This document shows positions 6,000-14,742 of a DNA stretch of 15,708 nt, in pieces. Every line of letters begins with the position of its first letter. The first letter of the stretch is position 1. The stretch is from positions 1-15,708 of the forward strand of contig JAVEDG010000165.1 of the NCBI GenBank assembly GCA_030841245.1. The letters are read 5' to 3'. A model generated the notes under the pieces. The model saw nothing but the letters and a program-made list of their open reading frames with translations. It did no database searches and had not been told where the DNA came from. Source of the stretch: Actinomycetota bacterium (GTDB taxonomy: Bacteria > Actinomycetota > Actinomycetes > JACCUZ01). A program made the translations under genes and the position numbers.

Positions 6000-8065
6000 C
6001 CGATCTCCAGCGGGTCCACCTGGACGCGCACCGACCCAGGGTCCTTGTGCGCGCTGCGGACCCCGGCGGCTTCCCGCAGCGAAGCGGCCAGGGCCCGGGC
6101 CGAGCGCTGCGGCACCCGCAGCAGCAACCGCTCGAGGGGCTCGCCGTCGCGGCGGCGCACCGGCACCGGGCCGAGCAGCTCGGTTCCGGGAGGCAACCGG
6201 GCGGCTTCGAGGAACGCGCGCAGCGGCTCGGCCGCCGCGGTGAGGGACGCCAGCCGAGCCGCCGGCGGGAGCCGCGTGGCCACCCGCTCGGCCAGCTCGC
6301 GCTCGCCGAAGCCGACCGGGTCCCACCGCACCAGGGCGGCCGCCGCAGGCTGGGCCGGGTCCGCGAGCAGCACGACGACCCCCTGCTCCGAGGCGGGACG
6401 GACCAGTGCAGCTGCCGCGAGCCAGCGGCGCAGTGACTCCTCGGCGCTGCGCAGGTCTGGTCTGGCCAGCAGCACGTGGCCGTCGAGCAGCAGCGCGGCG
6501 GCGTAGCCCCCGGCGGCCACCGGCTCGGCACCCGGTGTCGCGACGACGAGCGCCGGTTCGGGCCCGACCACGGCCAGCGTGCGGTCGCCCTCGCTGCTGT
6601 GCACCGGCACCCGTGGGAAGGCCCGGCCCAGCTCCTCCGCGGTGCGCCGCGAACCCACCGACCGGGCCCGGGTCCGTCGCGCGCCGCAGCTCGGGCAGGC
6701 CCAGTCGCCCGCCGGACGCCCGCACCACCGGCAGGCGGGTATCGCGTGACCTGAGCCGGCCTGCAACGGTCCGCCGCAGGCCGAGCAGGTCGCGGCGGCA
6801 CGGCAGTCCACGCACGCCAGGGCGGGGAGGTAGCCCGCCCGGGGCACCTGGACCAGCACCGGTCCCCGGGTGAGGCCCTCGTGGGCGGTCCGCCAGGCGA
6901 TGCTGGGAAGTCGGGCCGAGCGGGCCGCGGAGTCGTCGGCCAGGTCGGAGTCCTCCCCGGCCACCCGGACCCGGGGCGCCGCCCGGCGCAGCACCTCGCG
7001 GCCGGGACGCACCTCCCGCGCCCAGCCCGAGGACACCAGCTGGGTCCCCTCCGCCGTACGCGCGAACCCGGCGACCAGCAACCCGCATCCCTGCTGGGCG
7101 GCGCGCATGGCCAGGACCTCGCGGACGTGTGGGTACGGCGCGCGCGGCTCGGCGTGCAGGTCGTCACCGTCGTCCCACACGGCGACCAGTCCGAGGTCGG
7201 CCACCGGCGCGAACATGGCGGCCCGGGTGCCCACCACGACCCGGGCCCGGCCCCGCGACACCGCGAGCCATCGCCGGTAGCGCTCGGCCGGCCCCAGCTC
7301 GGCGGTCACCACCACGTGGTGGCCCGGCCCCAGCAGCTCGTCGAGCGCCGACCCCACCCGGTCGGCATCGCGACCGTCCGGGACCACGATGAGTGCACCC
7401 CGGTCGGCTGCTCGCACCGCGGCGACCGCGTGGGCGAGCGCGATGGGCCAGCCGGCGCCGGGCGTGGCGGTCCACACCGCACGCGGCGCCGCGCCGCGCC
7501 GCAGGGCAGTGAGCAGCGCCGGGCCCGAGTCGTAGTCCGCCCACGGCCCGGGACCACCCGCGGCAAGGTGCTCAGCTGTCCGCGCGCCAGTGGTGTCGGT
7601 GCGCGGTTCGTCGGTGCCCCGGACCGCTTCCCGCTCGACCCGAGCGTGCCGCGGGGGCACGGCCAGCCGGAGTACGTCGGCCAGCATCCCGGCGTATCGG
7701 TCGGCGACCGCGCGCGCCAGCGCCGCGACCTCGGGCGACAGCACCCGCTCCGCGGAGACGACCTTGGCGAGGAACGACAGCCGGCCGGGGTGCTCGCTCG
7801 CCGTCAGGCGGTCGAGCACGAAGCCGTCGACCTGCTGGCCGGCGAAGCGCACCCGGACCCGGACGCCCGGCCGGGCAGCCTCGCCCAGCTCGGCCGGCAC
7901 GAGGTAGTCGAACGGACGGTCCAGGTGCGGCAGCGACAGGTCGACCGCCACCCGGGCGACCGGCAGCTCGGTCGCGACAGCCGGCACCGGTCGCGGGCGG
8001 GCGCGGCGCGCCGCCCTCGGCGCGAGCAGCGCCAGCTGCTCCGGTCCCGGGTCGGCGGTGGTCAC
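5996..8065 (-). CDS. priA: PriA-like replication restart protein, helicase motifs degenerate
   Basis: PriA recognises stalled or abandoned forks and reloads the replisome. This 689-residue protein has the N-terminal 3'-DNA-binding region (LDRPFDYLVP near 48-57, and GVRVRVRF) and the eight zinc-binding cysteines of the family (C418, C421, C427, C430, C445, C448, C457, C460). At the Walker A position it reads PGAGWPIAL (202-210) instead of GSGKT, and at the DEXH position WDDGDDLH (297-304). ATP-driven unwinding is therefore unlikely. Database entries for mycobacterial PriA also note missing helicase domains, so this looks like the normal actinobacterial form. The start is GTG 8065 with a weak ribosome site. 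It follows metK by 63 bases and is coupled to the HAD gene. Confidence 0.92.
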   Translation of the reverse strand: MTTADPGPEQLALLAPRAARRARPRPVPAVATELPVARVAVDLSLPHLDRPFDYLVPAELGEAARPGVRVRVRFAGQQVDGFVLDRLTASEHPGRLSFLAKVVSAERVLSPEVAALARAVADRYAGMLADVLRLAVPPRHARVEREAVRGTDEPRTDTTGARTAEHLAAGGPGPWADYDSGPALLTALRRGAAPRAVWTATPGAGWPIALAHAVAAVRAADRGALIVVPDGRDADRVGSALDELLGPGHHVVVTAELGPAERYRRWLAVSRGRARVVVGTRAAMFAPVADLGLVAVWDDGDDLHAEPRAPYPHVREVLAMRAAQQGCGLLVAGFARTAEGTQLVSSGWAREVRPGREVLRRAAPRVRVAGEDSDLADDSAARSARLPSIAWRTAHEGLTRGPVLVQVPRAGYLPALACVDCRAAATCSACGGPLQAGSGHAIPACRWCGRPAGDWACPSCGARRTRARSVGSRRTAEELGRAFPRVPVHSSEGDRTLAVVGPEPALVVATPGAEPVAAGGYAAALLLDGHVLLARPDLRSAEESLRRWLAAAALVRPASEQGVVVLLADPAQPAAAALVRWDPVGFGERELAERVATRLPPAARLASLTAAAEPLRAFLEAARLPPGTELLGPVPVRRRDGEPLERLLLRVPQRSARALAASLREAAGVRSAHKDPGSVRVQVDPLEIG

Positions 8066-8095
8066 GGGTCCATCCCACCAGAGGGGCCGGTCATG

Positions 8096-8122
8096 AGCTC
8101 CCGGCGAGCGAGCGCCGGAGCT
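8096..8122 (-). terminator. Hairpin between metK and priA
   Basis: On either strand AGCT+CCGGCG pairs with CGCCGG+AGCT around a six-base loop, with one bulged base at 8100 (10 bp in all). It starts seven bases beyond the metK stop and ends about 30 bases before the priA start. It has no T-tract. It could attenuate read-through from metK into priA. This is a structural prediction by eye. Confidence 0.4.
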
Positions 8123-8128
8123 GCGGGG

Positions 8129-9325
<1,197 letters not shown>

Positions 9326-9361
9326 GGGTGGTTCCCCTCGAGCGGGTGCAGGACGGTGCAG

Positions 9362-9387
9362 ATCCTATCGGGCCGACCGGCGCCGGT
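9362..9387 (-). promoter_or_regulatory. Candidate metK promoter with a 12-bp palindrome
   Basis: The minus strand reads TAGGAT at 9367-9362, a strong TANNNT -10 box 36 bases before the start codon. Just upstream, 9376-9387 is the perfect palindrome ACCGGCGCCGGT, sitting in the expected spacer/-35 interval where a repressor dimer could bind. TGCAAA at 9392-9387 is only a weak -35 candidate, with a spacer of 19. Short GC palindromes are frequent at this base composition, so operator function is a guess. Confidence 0.4.
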
Positions 9388-9420
9388 TTGCATCCGAGGC
9401 GGCGCGCGGCGCGCGGTCGG

Positions 9421-10632
9421 TCAGGCGAGACGGCGTACGACGAGGTCCCAGACGGCGTCGGCCAGAGCAGTCTTGGGGCCGCGAGGAACGGCCACCTCGG
9501 TCCCGTCTCGCCCGAGGATCACCGCCTGGTTGTCGGCCCGCTCGAAGCCCAGGTCCGGGCCGACCTCGTTGACGACCAGCAGGTCGGCACCCTTGGCCGC
9601 CAGCTTGGCCCGGCCGTGAGCCAGGACGTCTCCGCTCGTGTCGCCCGTCTCGGCAGCGAAACCGACGACGACCTGCCCGGGTCGCCGCCGGGTCGAGGCG
9701 AGCTCGGCGAGCACGTCGGCGGTGCGGACCAGGCGCAGCGGCTCCGGCTCCCCCGCAGCCTTCTTGATCTTGTGGTCGACCCTGGTAAGGGGACGGAAGT
9801 CGGCCACCGCGGCCGCCATCACCACCGCGTCGGCCGAGGCGGCGGCGGCGAGCACCGCGTCGTACATCTCAGCCGCGGAGCCGACCCGCACCATCTTGGC
9901 GCCCGCCGGGTCCGGCAGGCTCACGTTGGCCGAGACCAGGACGACCTCGGCCCCACGTGCCAGCGCCGTCTCGGCCAGTGCGTAGCCCTGGCGGCCGCTC
10001 GACCTGTTGCCGAGGAAGCGGACCGGGTCGAGATGCTCCCTGGTGCCGCCGGCGGACACCACGACGTGCCGACCCGCCAGGTCGGCGGCCTCCCCCCGCG
10101 CCAGGATGCGCCGGCAGGCCGCGAAGATGTCCTCGGGCTCCGGCAGCCGGCCGGCACCCGAGTCGGCGCCGGTGAGCCGGCCGACCGCGGGCTCCAGGAC
10201 GTGGGCACCACGCTCGCGCAGCGTCGCCACGTTGGCCCGGGTCGCGGGGTGCTGCCACATCTCCGTGTGCATGGCCGGGACGAACACCACCGGGCACCGC
10301 GCGGTGAGCAGGGTGCTGGTCAGCAGGTCGTCGGCAAGCCCTTGGGCCGCCCGGGCGAGCAGGTCGGCGGTGGCGGGGGCGACCACGACCAGGTCGGCCT
10401 CCTGGCCGAGACGGACGTGCGGGACCTGGTCGACGTCCTCCCAGACCTCGGTGCGGACGGGGTGACCGGACAGGGCCGACCAGGTCGCCGCCCCGACGAA
10501 CTGCAGAGCGGCACGGGTCGGTATGACGTGGACGTCGTGACCGGCCTCGGTGAACAGCCGCAGCAGGGACGCGGACTTGTACGCCGCGATGCCGCCACTG
10601 ACGCCGAGGACGACCCGAGCGGCGGGGGGCAC
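9421..10632 (-). CDS. coaBC: Bifunctional phosphopantothenoylcysteine decarboxylase / phosphopantothenate-cysteine ligase
   Basis: It carries out two steps of coenzyme A synthesis: ligation of cysteine to 4'-phosphopantothenate, then FMN-dependent decarboxylation to 4'-phosphopantetheine. The 403 residues hold an N-terminal CoaC flavoprotein domain (LGVSGGIAAYKS 9-20, catalytic-type H72 in PHVRLGQ, PAMHTEMW 119-126, flap GRLTGADSGAGRLPEPE 151-167) and a C-terminal CoaB domain (SAGGTREHLDPVRFLGNRSSG from 193, with N209, and DHKIKK 286-291). The Asn of the general PxMNxxMW motif is His here and the flap lacks the E. coli Cys. As I recall, mycobacterial homologues look the same. GTG 10632 lies 13 bases after rpoZ, so they are likely one operon. 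Confidence 0.96.
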   Translation of the reverse strand: MPPAARVVLGVSGGIAAYKSASLLRLFTEAGHDVHVIPTRAALQFVGAATWSALSGHPVRTEVWEDVDQVPHVRLGQEADLVVVAPATADLLARAAQGLADDLLTSTLLTARCPVVFVPAMHTEMWQHPATRANVATLRERGAHVLEPAVGRLTGADSGAGRLPEPEDIFAACRRILARGEAADLAGRHVVVSAGGTREHLDPVRFLGNRSSGRQGYALAETALARGAEVVLVSANVSLPDPAGAKMVRVGSAAEMYDAVLAAAASADAVVMAAAVADFRPLTRVDHKIKKAAGEPEPLRLVRTADVLAELASTRRRPGQVVVGFAAETGDTSGDVLAHGRAKLAAKGADLLVVNEVGPDLGFERADNQAVILGRDGTEVAVPRGPKTALADAVWDLVVRRLA

Positions 10633-10645
10633 GAGAGGCCTCGGG

Positions 10646-10921
10646 TCAGACCGGCTCGACCGGCTCGAACGGCTCGGCGGTCAACAGGTCGGCGTTGATC
10701 TCACGCATCGCGATGGACAGCGGCTTCTCGTGGACGTGGGTCTCGACCAGGGGGCCGACGTACTCGAGCAGGCCCTCGCCGAGCTGGGAGTAGTAGGCGT
10801 TGATCTGACGAGCCCGCTTGGCGGCGTAGATGACCAGGCTGTACTTGGAGTCGGTCGCCTTGAGCAGCTCGTCGATGGGCGGGTTGGTGATGCCCTCGGG
10901 AGCGGCGGTAGTACCGGACAC
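10646..10921 (-). CDS. rpoZ: DNA-directed RNA polymerase omega subunit
   Basis: Omega binds the beta' subunit and helps RNA polymerase assembly and stability. The 91-residue product has the family's core: [20 protein letters not shown] (11-30), with the conserved Ala-Lys-Arg-Ala-Arg-Gln-Ile run (34-40) and ELL-like helix, then the actinobacterial C-terminal half containing [11 protein letters not shown]. It starts at GTG 10921 with GAAGGG six bases upstream. It sits in the classic gmk-rpoZ-coaBC order, 78 bases after gmk and 13 bases before coaBC. The gmk-rpoZ gap shows no clear promoter. Confidence 0.97.
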   Translation of the reverse strand: MSGTTAAPEGITNPPIDELLKATDSKYSLVIYAAKRARQINAYYSQLGEGLLEYVGPLVETHVHEKPLSIAMREINADLLTAEPFEPVEPV

Positions 10922-10999
10922 AGCTGGCCCTTCGGTCGGTGTCTGTCGAAACGCTGCGGCTACGGCGCTGAGTTCGTGGGGTCCCGGAAGAGCCGGTCG

Positions 11000-11572
11000 T
11001 CAAGCGCCGACCTGCATCAAGGTTAGCAGGCGGGCGACCACGTCCTGGACGCTCGTGTTCACCAGGGTCTCGTCGAACTCAGGCTCGGCCGCCAGCTCCT
11101 CGCGGGCCGCGGCCAGCCGGCTGGTGATGACCTCCTCGGGCTCGGTCCCGCGCCCGGACAGGCGGCGGACCAGCTCGTCCCAGCTGGGCGGGGCCAGGAA
11201 CACGAGCAGCGCCCCGGGCATGGCCGCCCGCACCTGACGGGCTCCCTGCGGTTCGATCTCCAGCAGGACAGGGGTCCCGGCAGCAAGCCGCTCCTCCACC
11301 GGCAGGCGGGGCGTGCCGTAGCGGTGTCCCGCGAACTCCGCCCACTCCAGCAGGTCCCCGGCGGCGACGAGCTCGTCGAACGCCGGCTCGCTGACGAACC
11401 GGTAGTGCGTCCCGTCGACCTCACCCGGGCGCGGGAACCGGGTGGTTGCCGAGACCGAGACCCACAACTCGGGGTGGTGGGCCCGCAGCTCGCGGATGAC
11501 GGTGGTCTTGCCGACGCCGGAAGGTCCGGACAGGACGGTGAGGCGTCCTCTGTCCGGCTCGGCGTCAGGCAC
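11000..11572 (-). CDS. gmk: Guanylate kinase
   Basis: It phosphorylates GMP to GDP with ATP and is essential for GTP and dGTP supply. The 190-residue product has the P-loop GPSGVGKTT (16-24), the GMP-binding segment [23 protein letters not shown] (starting at 39, with R45 and Y57), EFAGHRYGT (79-87), and the lid/R-rich part [16 protein letters not shown]. The usual LEIDxQGA reads LEIEPQGA here, a conservative Asp-to-Glu change at residue 107 next to an unusual Pro. GTG 11572 overlaps the end of mihF by eight bases, so translation is coupled to mihF. Confidence 0.96.
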   Translation of the reverse strand: MPDAEPDRGRLTVLSGPSGVGKTTVIRELRAHHPELWVSVSATTRFPRPGEVDGTHYRFVSEPAFDELVAAGDLLEWAEFAGHRYGTPRLPVEERLAAGTPVLLEIEPQGARQVRAAMPGALLVFLAPPSWDELVRRLSGRGTEPEEVITSRLAAAREELAAEPEFDETLVNTSVQDVVARLLTLMQVGA

Positions 11573-11885
11573 TACCGCCGAACTCCCGCTCCAACGACGA
11601 CAGCTGCTGCGTGCCGAGTCCGCGCACGCGCCGGCTCTCGGAGATGCCGATCTGCTCCATGATCTGGCGCGCGCGCACCTTGCCGACCCCGGGGAGCGAC
11701 TCGAGCACCGCGGAGACCTTCATCTTCCCGATGATCTCGTTCTCCCGGCCCTCCTTGAGAACCTCGATCAACGACGCACCCGAGTGCTTCAACCGGTTCA
11801 TCACCGCTGCCCGATCGCGCCGCGCGATCGCGGCCTTCTCGAGGGCCGCAGCCCTCTGCTCGGGAGTCAACTCGGGCAATGCCAC
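11565..11885 (-). CDS. mihF: Integration host factor, actinobacterial type (mIHF)
   Basis: This nucleoid-associated DNA-bending protein of actinobacteria was first found as the host factor for mycobacteriophage L5 integration and is unrelated to the HU/IHF fold. The 106 residues match the family in length. An N-terminal basic helix ([21 protein letters not shown], from residue 6) is followed by a helix-two-turn-helix region with [16 protein letters not shown] (61-76) and the [11 protein letters not shown] stretch. It starts at GTG 11885 with GAGGTGA six bases upstream. It is the first gene of mihF-gmk-rpoZ-coaBC, with a promoter candidate 43-72 bases upstream. Confidence 0.95.
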   Translation of the reverse strand: MALPELTPEQRAAALEKAAIARRDRAAVMNRLKHSGASLIEVLKEGRENEIIGKMKVSAVLESLPGVGKVRARQIMEQIGISESRRVRGLGTQQLSSLEREFGGSA

Positions 11886-11927
11886 GGCAGGTCACCTCGG
11901 CGCGGACGCGGGACGCGGACGCGATGG

Positions 11928-11957
11928 AACCTAGCGACTATGCGGCCCTGCAAGCAA
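11928..11957 (-). promoter_or_regulatory. Candidate promoter of mihF-gmk-rpoZ-coaBC
   Basis: On the minus strand TTGCTT (11957-11952) and TAGGTT (11933-11928) are separated by 18 bases, a fair sigma-70/HrdB-type promoter. It lies in the 228-base gap after pyrF and would start transcription near 11921, about 36 bases before the mihF start codon. The GC-poor character of this patch relative to its surroundings supports a regulatory role. Confidence 0.5.
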
Positions 11958-12074
11958 TGCGGGGTCGGTTGGAAAACACGTGCAGACCGCTCGCAACTCA
12001 CCCAACCGGGCGCGGAGATCTGTCCGTGCGGCCGATGCAGGGCGGTACGCCGGGTCGAGTCGGCCGGCGTCGGA

Positions 12075-12112
12075 CCGCCGGAGTCGGTTCGTCGGACTCG
12101 GTTCGTCGGCGG
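12075..12112 (-). terminator. Hairpin directly after pyrF
   Basis: CCGCCG (12075-12080) pairs with CGGCGG (12107-12112), and inside it GAGTC (12081-12085) pairs with GACTC (12095-12099) around a nine-base loop. A seven-base bulge lies on one side. The structure begins one base after the pyrF stop, so it is a good candidate for ending the pyrimidine operon. The same bases hold a 14-nt tandem repeat (12082-12095 and 12096-12109, one mismatch). There is no T-tract. Confidence 0.45.
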
Positions 12113-12113
12113 G

Positions 12114-12827
12114 TCAACCGGTCCGGTGACCGAGCAGGTCGCCAGCCAACGCTTCCGCCGCCGCGGCCGGGTCGCGCGCACCGGTGATCGGCCGGCCGAC
12201 GACCAGCAGGTCGGCACCGTCGGCGAGGGCTTGTTGCGGAGTGGCCACCCGCGACTGGTCTGCGGCATCGGCGCCGACGGGCCGCACGCCGGGGGTGATC
12301 AGCGTGACGTCGGGGCCGATGGCGCGACGTACCGCGGCGACCTCGTGCGGCGAGCAGACCAACGCGCGGGCGCCGGCCGACACGGCGAGGGAGGCCAGCC
12401 GCAGCACCGCCCGGTCGGCCGGACCGTCGATGCCGACCGAGTCCAGGTCGGCATCGGACATCGACGTGAGGACGGTCACACCGGCGACCCGGGTCGCTGG
12501 CAGCTCGTCGACGACGGCACGGATCATCGCGCTGCCGCCGGAGGCGTGGACGGTGAGGTAGTCGGGCGCGAGCTCCGCGACTGCGCGTGCCGCCCCGGCA
12601 ACGGTGTTGGGTATGTCGTGCAGCTTGAGATCGAGGAACACCGCGCGCCCGCCGCTGGCCTCGCGCGCCTTGCGCACCGCGTCGGACCCGTGCCTGAGGT
12701 AGAGCTCGAGACCGACCTTGACCGCACGCACGTGCGGTCCCGCCGCGGCTGCCCAGCCGAGCGCGGTCTCCAGGTCAGCGGTGTCCAGGGCGACCGCGAC
12801 CGGCGCGGTCTCGGGCGCTTCGATCAT
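12114..12827 (-). CDS. pyrF: Orotidine 5'-phosphate decarboxylase
   Basis: It makes UMP from OMP, the last step of de novo UMP synthesis. The 237-residue product is a type-1 (E. coli-like) OMP decarboxylase. VAVALDTAD contains D15, AVKVGLELY carries K37, and FLDLKLHDIPNTV (64-76) holds the catalytic D66-x-K68-x-x-D71. VHASGG, VTVLTSM and the phosphate-binding TPGVRP and VVGRPIT follow. ATG 12827 overlaps the pyrD stop by four bases (ATGA), with GGGAG a few bases upstream. The in-frame reading extends further upstream but is a shadow of pyrD. It closes the carB-pyrK-pyrD-pyrF run. Confidence 0.97.
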   Translation of the reverse strand: MIEAPETAPVAVALDTADLETALGWAAAAGPHVRAVKVGLELYLRHGSDAVRKAREASGGRAVFLDLKLHDIPNTVAGAARAVAELAPDYLTVHASGGSAMIRAVVDELPATRVAGVTVLTSMSDADLDSVGIDGPADRAVLRLASLAVSAGARALVCSPHEVAAVRRAIGPDVTLITPGVRPVGADAADQSRVATPQQALADGADLLVVGRPITGARDPAAAAEALAGDLLGHRTG

Positions 12828-13870
12828 CCTTCGGCTCCCGCGGTCTCGAGGTCGTCGACCGCATCCTCGTCGCCGGGTCGGGGATGCGGCTCCGGCGGCC
12901 GGTGGGCGTGCCCGACCGCGTCCGCGACGGAGCCGAACCCGCGCGCCACGAGCGCGTCGCGCAGCTCGCGCAGCACCCGCGTCGGCGCGCTCGGGTCGTG
13001 GAAGATCGCGGTGCCGACTGCGACCGCGCTGGCCCCGGCCAGGATCAGCTCGAGCGCGTCGAGGCCGCTGCGAACCCCTCCCATTCCGATGATCGGCACC
13101 TCCGGCATCGCCGCGTGGACCGCCCAGATGCAGCGCACGGCCACCGGCTTGACCGCCGGGCCGGACAACCCGCCGGTGACACCGGCCAAGACCGGCCGCA
13201 TGGTGTCCATGTCCACCGCCATGCCGAGGGTGGTGTTGATCATGGACAGGCCGTCGGCGCCGGCGGACACGCAGGCACGGGCGATCGAGACGATGTCGGT
13301 GACGTCGGGCGAGAGCTTGGCGAAGACTGGGACCGACGGGGCCGAGCGGCCCCGCACCTCGGAGACGACCCGGGCCGCCGCGTCGGGGTCGCAGGCGAAG
13401 ACGAGGCCGCGGTCGGCGACGTTCGGGCAGGAGATGTTGATCTCGATCGCGGCCACGCCCGGGGCGCTGCGCAACCGTCGCGCGAGCTCGGAGTACTCCT
13501 CGACGCTGCTGCCCGCGATCGACACGATCGCGGTCGCACCGTGCTCGGCCAGCCACGGCAGGTCGTGCTCGAGGAAGGCGGCGATCCCCGGACCTTGCAG
13601 GCCGATCGAGTTGAGCATCCCGCTGGAGGTCTCGGCCATCCGCGGCGTCGGCCGGCCCGAGCGTGGGTTGACCATGATCGACTTGGTGGCCACAGCGCCG
13701 AGCGCTGCCACGTCGAAGAACTGGTTGAGCTCGCGACCGGCCGCCGCACATCCCGACGCGGTCATGACCGGGTTGGCCAGCTCGAACGAGCCCAGGACGG
13801 TGCGCAGGTCGTAGCGCGCTTGCTCGGCGCGGTCGGGCGCCGGCACCGTGCGGACGGTGAACCTCGTCAT
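12824..13870 (-). CDS. pyrD: Dihydroorotate dehydrogenase, class 1B catalytic subunit
   Basis: It oxidises dihydroorotate to orotate using FMN; in class 1B the electrons pass to NAD+ through the PyrK subunit. The 348 residues show NPVMTASGCAA (33-43), MVNPRSGRPTPRMAE (66-80), SSGMLNSIGLQG (82-93), INISCPNV (145-152) with active-site C148, the Cys base typical of class 1 enzymes, AKLSPDVTDI (184-193), and GMGGVRSG plus VAVGTAIF near the C-terminus for FMN binding. The start is ATG 13870, overlapping the pyrK stop (ATGA). After about residue 322 there is an extra Pro- and acid-rich tail of roughly 26 residues not needed for the barrel. The adjacent pyrK confirms class 1B rather than the quinone-linked class 2. 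Confidence 0.96.
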   Translation of the reverse strand: MTRFTVRTVPAPDRAEQARYDLRTVLGSFELANPVMTASGCAAAGRELNQFFDVAALGAVATKSIMVNPRSGRPTPRMAETSSGMLNSIGLQGPGIAAFLEHDLPWLAEHGATAIVSIAGSSVEEYSELARRLRSAPGVAAIEINISCPNVADRGLVFACDPDAAARVVSEVRGRSAPSVPVFAKLSPDVTDIVSIARACVSAGADGLSMINTTLGMAVDMDTMRPVLAGVTGGLSGPAVKPVAVRCIWAVHAAMPEVPIIGMGGVRSGLDALELILAGASAVAVGTAIFHDPSAPTRVLRELRDALVARGFGSVADAVGHAHRPPEPHPRPGDEDAVDDLETAGAEG

Positions 13871-14742
13871 CTGGCTGCCCCTCCGCCTGCCGGGGCGCCG
13901 TACGTGTCGGCCGGGATGCTCCCGACGTCGTCCCAACGCACCCGGTCCCCACGGAACACCGGGCCCTCGACGCACGAGCGGGCCATCCGCGTCACTCCGT
14001 CGTCGCCCACCACCGGCAGGACGCACGTCATGCACACGCCGACCCCGCAGGCCATCGACTCCTCCACCGCGCACTGGACCGGGAGCCCGTGGTGAGCCGC
14101 GACGGCGCTCACCGCGCGCAGCATCCCCATCGGCCCGCACGCGTAGACGACGTCCGAGCGCGAGCGGTCGAGCACGTCGGACAGCACGTCGGTGACGATG
14201 CCCCGCGTGCCGGTCGAGCCGTCCTCGGTCGTGACGGCCACCGTGGACGCCATCCGCTTCGCGTCCAGGGCACCGAAGACCCGGTCGGCGGCCGCGGCGC
14301 CCAGCACGAAGTCCACCCGGCAGCCGCGCTCGCGCAGCTGCTCGGCGAGCGTGAAGAGAGGGGCGCTGCCGTAGCCTCCGCCGACCAGGGTCGCGGTACC
14401 GGGCTCGCGCGGCAGCGAGAAGCCCTTGCCCAGCGGGCCGACCACGTCGACGATGGCGTGCGCCCCCTGCGCGGCCAGCCACGCGGTACCGGCACCGGCG
14501 ACGGCGAAGACGATCTCGACCGTGCCGCCGTAGACTCCGCGGCTGCTGACCCGGTGGATGGAGAACGCCCGGCGCAGCACCAGCCCGGTGTCCGGACCGC
14601 CGACCGCGAGCGCGACGAACTGGCCCGGCCTGGTGCGCTCGGCCACGCCCGGTGCGGTCAGCGCCATGTGGTGGTAGCCGCCGACCCGGCGGACCGACAG
14701 CACCTCACCACGGACCTGCACCGGCCCGTGCTCGTCGCTCAC
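13867..14742 (-). CDS. pyrK: Dihydroorotate dehydrogenase electron-transfer subunit
   Basis: This FAD and 2Fe-2S protein passes electrons from PyrD to NAD+. In the 291-residue form, RRAFSIHRV (57-65) is the FAD-binding RxxS motif, [17 protein letters not shown] (120-136) and CGPMGM (202-207) form the NAD-binding site, and C232, C237, C240 and C257 (C-x4-C-x2-C-x16-C) hold the iron-sulphur cluster. I start it at GTG 14742, which overlaps the carB stop as GTGA and follows a GAGAGGGGG ribosome site at good distance. ATG 14772 would add ten residues inside carB. It is placed between carB and pyrD with four-base overlaps at both ends. Confidence 0.95.
   Translation of the reverse strand: MSDEHGPVQVRGEVLSVRRVGGYHHMALTAPGVAERTRPGQFVALAVGGPDTGLVLRRAFSIHRVSSRGVYGGTVEIVFAVAGAGTAWLAAQGAHAIVDVVGPLGKGFSLPREPGTATLVGGGYGSAPLFTLAEQLRERGCRVDFVLGAAAADRVFGALDAKRMASTVAVTTEDGSTGTRGIVTDVLSDVLDRSRSDVVYACGPMGMLRAVSAVAAHHGLPVQCAVEESMACGVGVCMTCVLPVVGDDGVTRMARSCVEGPVFRGDRVRWDDVGSIPADTYGAPAGGGAAR

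Noticed and set aside
9326..9420. SAM riboswitch before metK
   Set aside because: The 95-base spacer lacks the conserved core of any SAM aptamer class I can recognise. Only a -10 box and a palindrome are visible.
12082..12109. 14-nt tandem repeat as a protein-binding iteron
   Set aside because: There are only two copies, and they coincide with the hairpin after pyrF. Terminator structure explains the bases better.
11442..13814. Long plus-strand open frame (790 codons) across gmk, mihF, pyrF and pyrD
   Set aside because: It is a shadow of four conserved minus-strand genes, with no ribosome site and no family resemblance.
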